Source of the DNA: Psychrobacillus sp040274765
Lineage (GTDB): Bacteria > Bacillota > Bacilli > Bacillales_A > Planococcaceae
Assembly (NCBI GenBank): GCA_040274765.1
Contig: JBEMAY010000088.1
Coordinates: 1 to 10,256 of the forward strand
Direction: 5' to 3'
Length of the DNA stretch: 10,256 nt
Every line of letters starts with the position of its first letter. Positions within the stretch are counted from its first letter, which is position 1. The translations under genes and the position numbers were made by a program. Positions 6,536-10,256 of this stretch are shown here, piece after piece. Under the pieces are notes generated by a model. The model saw nothing but the letters and a program-made list of their open reading frames with translations. It was not told the DNA's origin and made no database searches.

Positions 6536-7291
6536 TTAAAAAAACAAATTCATATACCAGTCGACAATTGCTTGTCCGTAAAAATAGGAGATCACAGCTG
6601 CAATCGCTATAGAAGGTCCAAATGGAATAGGAGTTTTCCTTCCTTGCTTAGAAATTTTCAACGTTATTAAACCAACAACTGTTCCTATAACAGATGCTAA
6701 AAATAACGTCACTAAGGTCGATACCGTCCCTAATACAACACCGATGACAAAAAACAGCTTGATATCACCACCACCCATGCCACCTTTCGACACCATAGCT
6801 ACTAAGAGCAATATCCCAAATCCAACAATTGCTCCGACTGCACTGTCCCACCATGGAGTCAAAGGAGAGATCATACGACAAACGATTAGAGGAATTAAAA
6901 AGAATAAAAGTATTTTATCCGGGATGAGCATATATGCAATGTCGGATACAGTAATGATGATTAATAATGAAATAAACAGGAGTGCAGTAACGAATTCCCA
7001 TGTAAAACCCAATTGCAAATAGGCAAATGTAAACAACACACCGGTAGTTAGTTCGATGACCGGGTATACCCAATGGATCTTAGTTCCACACCCTCGGCAC
7101 TTCCCTTTCAAGAAAACATAGGAAAATACAGGCACTAAATCCTTTACCGTTAAATTTCGATCACATATAGGGCAATGAGAGGGAGGACGCACAATAGACT
7201 CTCCCTTTGGCACCCTAAGTCCCACCACATTATAAAATGAACCAAGCACTAAACCATATATAAACACAAATATTGCGATGACGATTTCCAT
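6536..7291 (-). CDS. comC: Type IV prepilin leader peptidase/N-methyltransferase
   Basis: This polytopic membrane aspartic protease (A24 family, equal to PilD/ComC) cleaves the leader of type IV prepilins and pseudopilins and methylates the new N-terminus. The 251-residue product begins with the typical FIYGLVLGSFYNVVGLRVP (10-28), then two Cys pairs, CPIC at 40-43 and CRGC at 65-68, which bind zinc in family members. Both catalytic Asp are present: D117 in SDIAYMLIPD and D176 in the GxGD-type motif GMGGGDIKLF (171-180). About seven to eight membrane segments are visible. The size equals that of B. subtilis ComC (248), and as there it precedes spoIIB and maf. It follows the diguanylate cyclase gene by 9 bases. 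Besides pilus pilins it probably also processes competence pseudopilins. Confidence 0.95.
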   Translation of the reverse strand: MEIVIAIFVFIYGLVLGSFYNVVGLRVPKGESIVRPPSHCPICDRNLTVKDLVPVFSYVFLKGKCRGCGTKIHWVYPVIELTTGVLFTFAYLQLGFTWEFVTALLFISLLIIITVSDIAYMLIPDKILLFFLIPLIVCRMISPLTPWWDSAVGAIVGFGILLLVAMVSKGGMGGGDIKLFFVIGVVLGTVSTLVTLFLASVIGTVVGLITLKISKQGRKTPIPFGPSIAIAAVISYFYGQAIVDWYMNLFF

Positions 7292-7300
7292 TCCAACACC

Positions 7301-8860
7301 TTATTTCCTACTTTTTAAACTTTCTTTATCTGCATACATAGCCAGGTCAGCCGCATGAAAAAGATCCTCAAAGGATTCTCCCTGCTCCGGACAGTAAGCT
7401 ATACCTATACTTGGAGTAACCTCTATATGGATATCGTTATAAATAAAGCTTTTATTCTTAAATTTCTCTCTCAATTGATAGAGCCACCTATTAAAATCTT
7501 CACGAGAGTTAAAGCTCTCTAAAAATAATACAAACTCATCTCCGCCAAAACGAGCTACCAAATCGGTTTTATTCGTTGCATCTTTCAATACTTCAGCGGT
7601 ATATTGCAGAACCTGGTCCCCAACAGAATGACCGAAGCTATCGTTGATAATTTTAAAATGATTTAAATCTAGTAGTACAAAGTAGGCCTCTCCCGCTTCC
7701 TTCTGCGACAGTTCTACTAATTTTTTGTTAATATGCGTAACAAAAAAAGCTCGATTATGTAAATCGGTCAGGACATCATGATAGGCCATATGCATAATCA
7801 TCTTTTCCTTTTCAACCTCGCTCGTTACATCTCTAAGCATAGCGTAGTAAATTCTTTCCTTTCCAGTAACCACGTACTTGGCATCTACGGAGATGTGTAT
7901 TCGTCCATCAAGGTAAAGATTGTCTAGCGCCAAAGAATAGTCTCGTAAAGTACCTTTTAGCTGAAGTTGTTCAATTAGTTTTCGGAGAAGCTTTTTATTA
8001 TGCTTGGTTCGTGCATATTTCATTAAATTCATATCTGTAGGGTCACTAATATTTAGCAGAAACTTACCTTGCTTGTTTATCTCTAAAATATCCAAGTTAT
8101 TATCTAATATCATGATCGGTATCGGACTGATATCAAATAAGGTTCGATATCTCCTAGATATGTTTGGCAGTAAATCGTTATGCAGGAAGGAAAAAGATAT
8201 AAAAATGGAGAAAACAATTCCTTCGATAAGGAATGTATAGGGAGGTATATGTTCACCGAAATTTAGATAACCCATAGAAGCCTTTAAAGTAAACACAACC
8301 AATGTACAAACGATTAAAAACTTTAATAGCTTACGTTGCTGTATATTCACAGTCATTCGCAAACCTACAATTAAAATAACAGCCATGATTATATTCAACG
8401 TAGCGGATGACGTCAAAATAAGATAATATTCCTCATTATAAATAGGTGCGTACCAAAAGCCCCTTGGCTCGTGTACAATAAACGGAATGGTCCTCCAACG
8501 TAAAACTTGAACCACTAGCATGATTAAAAAAGGTGCATAAAAGACAGCAGGATACACGATGCGCGGGATATACATGTACAAGTTGGAAACGTGTATATAC
8601 AAATGGAGAGTAAGGCTCACCACCAACAAACCAATTAAACCAAGTCCTATACCAGAAACGGTTGAACTATATTCAATCGGTAACAGGTGCCGAAAAAACT
8701 CCCCAAAATAAAGAAAACTGTATGCGACTAAAATAGCCGTAATCAATCTATTTTCCAATCTCCTGGACTGCTGTATCAGCACCACAAAAGCCAAACCAAA
8801 CAAATATAAAGCCGGCAAAATATACACGGCTAGATAAATACACAATTGAGATATCGACAT
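7301..8860 (-). CDS. Membrane-bound diguanylate cyclase (7TM - PAS-like - GGDEF)
   Basis: This enzyme is predicted to make cyclic di-GMP from two GTP. The 519-residue protein has about seven membrane segments (roughly 6-29, 38-58, 68-92, 98-120, 146-168, 178-196, 207-226), a layout like the 7TM sensor regions of some Bacillus kinases. A PAS-like region follows (about 237-350; FDISPIPIMILDNN at 242-255), then a GGDEF domain (355-515). Key residues are intact: HDVLTDLHNR at 361-370, D398 in DLNHFK, NDSFGH at 406-411, and RFGGDEF at 437-443. The inhibitory I-site RxxD is absent: the matching four residues are NKTD (430-433). No EAL domain is present. The gene lies between pilO (41-base gap) and comC (9-base gap), so it is probably co-expressed with the pilus. 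The ligand sensed by the N-terminal part is unknown. Confidence 0.92.
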   Translation of the reverse strand: MSISQLCIYLAVYILPALYLFGLAFVVLIQQSRRLENRLITAILVAYSFLYFGEFFRHLLPIEYSSTVSGIGLGLIGLLVVSLTLHLYIHVSNLYMYIPRIVYPAVFYAPFLIMLVVQVLRWRTIPFIVHEPRGFWYAPIYNEEYYLILTSSATLNIIMAVILIVGLRMTVNIQQRKLLKFLIVCTLVVFTLKASMGYLNFGEHIPPYTFLIEGIVFSIFISFSFLHNDLLPNISRRYRTLFDISPIPIMILDNNLDILEINKQGKFLLNISDPTDMNLMKYARTKHNKKLLRKLIEQLQLKGTLRDYSLALDNLYLDGRIHISVDAKYVVTGKERIYYAMLRDVTSEVEKEKMIMHMAYHDVLTDLHNRAFFVTHINKKLVELSQKEAGEAYFVLLDLNHFKIINDSFGHSVGDQVLQYTAEVLKDATNKTDLVARFGGDEFVLFLESFNSREDFNRWLYQLREKFKNKSFIYNDIHIEVTPSIGIAYCPEQGESFEDLFHAADLAMYADKESLKSRK

Positions 8861-8878
8861 AGATAGACTCCCTATCTA
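8860..8878 (-). promoter_or_regulatory. Hairpin enclosing the ribosome binding site of the diguanylate cyclase gene
   Basis: On the minus strand TAGATAG (8878-8872) and CTATCTA (8866-8860) form a 7-bp stem with the loop GGAGT (8871-8867). The Shine-Dalgarno GGGAG is in the loop and the last stem base, and the A of the ATG pairs at the stem base. Such a fold could limit translation initiation of this gene compared with its neighbours. The stem is AT-rich and its stability is untested. Confidence 0.45.
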
Positions 8879-8901
8879 GTTATTTTAAAGGGTAAAACTG
8901 C

Positions 8902-9624
8902 TTACTCCTCGTGAAAAAATGTAGTTAATTGAATGGTAGCTGAGGTAGCAGTAGGTGTTTCTTCATTCAGCATTTCCTGTTCCCCAGGAGCGTTCATCGT
9001 AATTTGATCAACCCTCACCACTCGTTCTAAACTTTCTATTTCTTCTATTAAAAGTACTAAATGCTCATAGCTTTTAGTTTGGACAGATACATTAAAGGTA
9101 ATTAGCTTTAAGTTAGCTGGTAAGGGGGCATCAGCTACAGGAGAACTAGGAGGCTCCTCTGATGTGTCTTCAGTGTCATCAACTGAGCCTGATTCCCCTT
9201 CAGCTTGGATCGCCTCTTCCGTTTGAGCTGTGTCCTCTTCGATACTATCCTCTTGGTACAAATCTAATTGCATTTGGTCAAGTATCCCATCATAATTATT
9301 GAATTCTATAGCTTCAATTTTAGAATCACTAATTAATTCTACCTGTTCCAATGAGAGCAAAAGCTCATCTAATTCCCGTTCAGACGGAACTTTAGACTCT
9401 AACGCAAATATATTATCAACCTTTACATCTGAAGCTTGAAACGAATTATATTGTTCTTTTAAGGATGCAACTTCCCCCTGAAGAACTTCGACAGAAATCT
9501 CTTTCGAATATTTTTCGTCCTTAAGTGGAGCAATAATAAAATAATAGATGGCAAATAACAATAACAAGACGAGCGCACCAATTAATATATAAGCATTTCT
9601 TTTATTGCTAACTAATTCATTCAA
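8902..9624 (-). CDS. pilO: PilO-like type IV pilus assembly protein
   Basis: PilO pairs with PilN in the inner-membrane alignment platform of type IV pili. The 240-residue product has a short cytoplasmic start, one membrane anchor (about 11-33), a coiled-coil segment (36-64), the PilO-like helix SKVPSERELDELLLSLEQ (77-94), and a C-terminal ferredoxin-like part (about 170-238; SYEHLVLLIEEIESLERVV at 185-203). Between them lies an acidic, low-complexity stretch (about 121-168, many Glu, Asp, Ser and Pro) not usual in PilO, and a further polar loop at 211-227. The start is TTG at 9624: the pilN stop overlaps it (TTGA), GGTGG lies six bases upstream, and no ATG is near. The call rests on layout and neighbours, as PilO sequences diverge strongly. 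Confidence 0.82.
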   Translation of the reverse strand: MNELVSNKRNAYILIGALVLLLLFAIYYFIIAPLKDEKYSKEISVEVLQGEVASLKEQYNSFQASDVKVDNIFALESKVPSERELDELLLSLEQVELISDSKIEAIEFNNYDGILDQMQLDLYQEDSIEEDTAQTEEAIQAEGESGSVDDTEDTSEEPPSSPVADAPLPANLKLITFNVSVQTKSYEHLVLLIEEIESLERVVRVDQITMNAPGEQEMLNEETPTATSATIQLTTFFHEE

Positions 9625-10208
9625 GGAGTTCCACCCCCATTTCTTAAATAACCTGTATCTATTTCTAAAGTTAATGTAGCTGAATACCTAGGAATTATAT
9701 TAAAATGCACTTCATTGTTTTCAGTTGAATTACTTGGGTTGAAGTTACCGATGCTTTCAATTTTCGCATCTGTAAAATACTCACTATTTAATAGATTGGT
9801 AACTAAATAAGATAAAGAGCTTAATGTTTCTATATCAACAACTAACGTCATTCCCTTTTCTAAAAACTCATACTGTCGTAAATATGTATGCTCCTCTATT
9901 AAAGAGTCCACTTCTATAAGTAAAGGGCTTACAGGATAAGATATATTTTCTGCAAAAGCCACAGAAGAAGGAAAATCTCCTTCCGATGAAAGATCGACAT
10001 TAGACATATAATCTGCTAGGTCAGACTTTTCTTCTATGGAGTAAATTTCTTCATTTTCTAAAAGCTCTATATCACCTTTTAATGTCATGTATTGAATAAA
10101 AAACCACAAAATAACTGTGACGAATAAAATAATACCAATTACTAAAATTAGTATGGAATTAGACTTTCTTCTCTCCATTTGAGGTAAAAGGTTTATTTTT
10201 GGAACCAT
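9621..10208 (-). CDS. pilN: PilN-like type IV pilus assembly protein
   Basis: PilN anchors the cytoplasmic actin-like PilM to the inner-membrane platform. The short N-terminus carries the hallmark PilM-binding motif INLLP (residues 5-9 from the start chosen here). One membrane segment follows (about 17-40), then a mostly helical extracellular region and a C-terminal beta-rich part (about 110-190) as in PilN. Two ATG codons compete, at 10214 and 10208. The Shine-Dalgarno AGGGAGG at 10222-10216 is only one base from the first but seven from the second, so the second is chosen. The first, in an ATGA overlap with the upstream stop, remains possible. The 3' end overlaps pilO by 4 bases. B. subtilis competence pili lack this protein, so it indicates a true type IV pilus system. 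Confidence 0.85.
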   Translation of the reverse strand: MVPKINLLPQMERRKSNSILILVIGIILFVTVILWFFIQYMTLKGDIELLENEEIYSIEEKSDLADYMSNVDLSSEGDFPSSVAFAENISYPVSPLLIEVDSLIEEHTYLRQYEFLEKGMTLVVDIETLSSLSYLVTNLLNSEYFTDAKIESIGNFNPSNSTENNEVHFNIIPRYSATLTLEIDTGYLRNGGGTP

Positions 10209-10210
10209 GT

Positions 10211-10256
10211 TCATACCTCCCTATAAATAAGTCCAATCAGTGGAATATCTCTAGAT
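10211..10256 (-). CDS. pilM: 3' end of an upstream pilus gene, probably pilM (partial)
   Basis: On the minus strand only one frame is open from the window edge to here. It ends in TGA at 10213-10211, overlapping the first ATG of pilN in an ATGA arrangement. The 14 visible residues (SRDIPLIGLIYREV) end in a hydrophobic Gly-Leu pattern followed by RE, like the C-terminus of PilM proteins (GLALRE type). PilM is also the usual gene before pilN. The fragment is too short for a firm call, so the name is an inference from position. Confidence 0.5.
   Translation of the reverse strand, partial: SRDIPLIGLIYREV

Noticed and set aside
6744..7022. Plus-strand open frame opposite comC
   Set aside because: Antisense to the catalytic region of the prepilin peptidase, with no independent coding evidence.
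8881..8901. TAAAAT box before the diguanylate cyclase gene as an internal promoter
   Set aside because: No matching -35 element at 16-18 bases upstream (GAGGAG there instead), and the surrounding stretch is AT-rich.

Overview
The window looks like a chromosomal segment of an endospore-forming, low-GC Gram-positive bacterium of the Bacillaceae. The support is protein similarity (as recalled) to Bacillus MinD, MinC, MreB, Maf, RadC and ComC, and a gene order that matches the B. subtilis comC-spoIIB-maf-radC-mreB-mreC-mreD-minC-minD cluster. All intact genes are on the minus strand, so the transcription order runs from the right edge of the window to the left. The genus cannot be fixed from the sequence alone.

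Right part (about 6490-10256): the end of a type IV pilus operon. It holds the last codons of a probable pilM, then pilN and pilO (inner-membrane assembly platform), a 519-residue membrane protein with a PAS-like region and an intact GGDEF diguanylate cyclase domain, and the prepilin peptidase comC/pilD. Spacings are short or overlapping, and a clear Rho-independent terminator follows comC. PilM/N/O are not part of the B. subtilis competence pseudopilus, so this organism probably makes a fuller type IV pilus. A c-di-GMP synthase gene sits inside the same transcription unit.

Middle (about 5700-6480): a SpoIIB-like sporulation protein (one membrane segment plus a SPOR-like region), then a short intergenic stretch with a candidate promoter in front of maf.

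Left-centre (330-5699): maf (nucleotide pyrophosphatase) and radC overlap by 4 bases. A 92-base gap with a candidate -10 box follows, then the shape and division genes mreB, mreC, mreD, minC and minD. MreBCD guide sidewall synthesis, and MinCD block FtsZ assembly away from midcell. Several starts are non-ATG (minD GTG, minC TTG, mreB GTG, pilO TTG), each backed by a ribosome binding site.

Left edge (1-329): no minus-strand gene. It holds, on the plus strand, what looks like an internally deleted IS1182-family transposase: an N-terminal piece joined in frame to the C-terminal tail at a short shared sequence. Three terminator-like hairpins follow. In B. subtilis spoIVFA-spoIVFB follow minD at this point; here the element interrupts that synteny.
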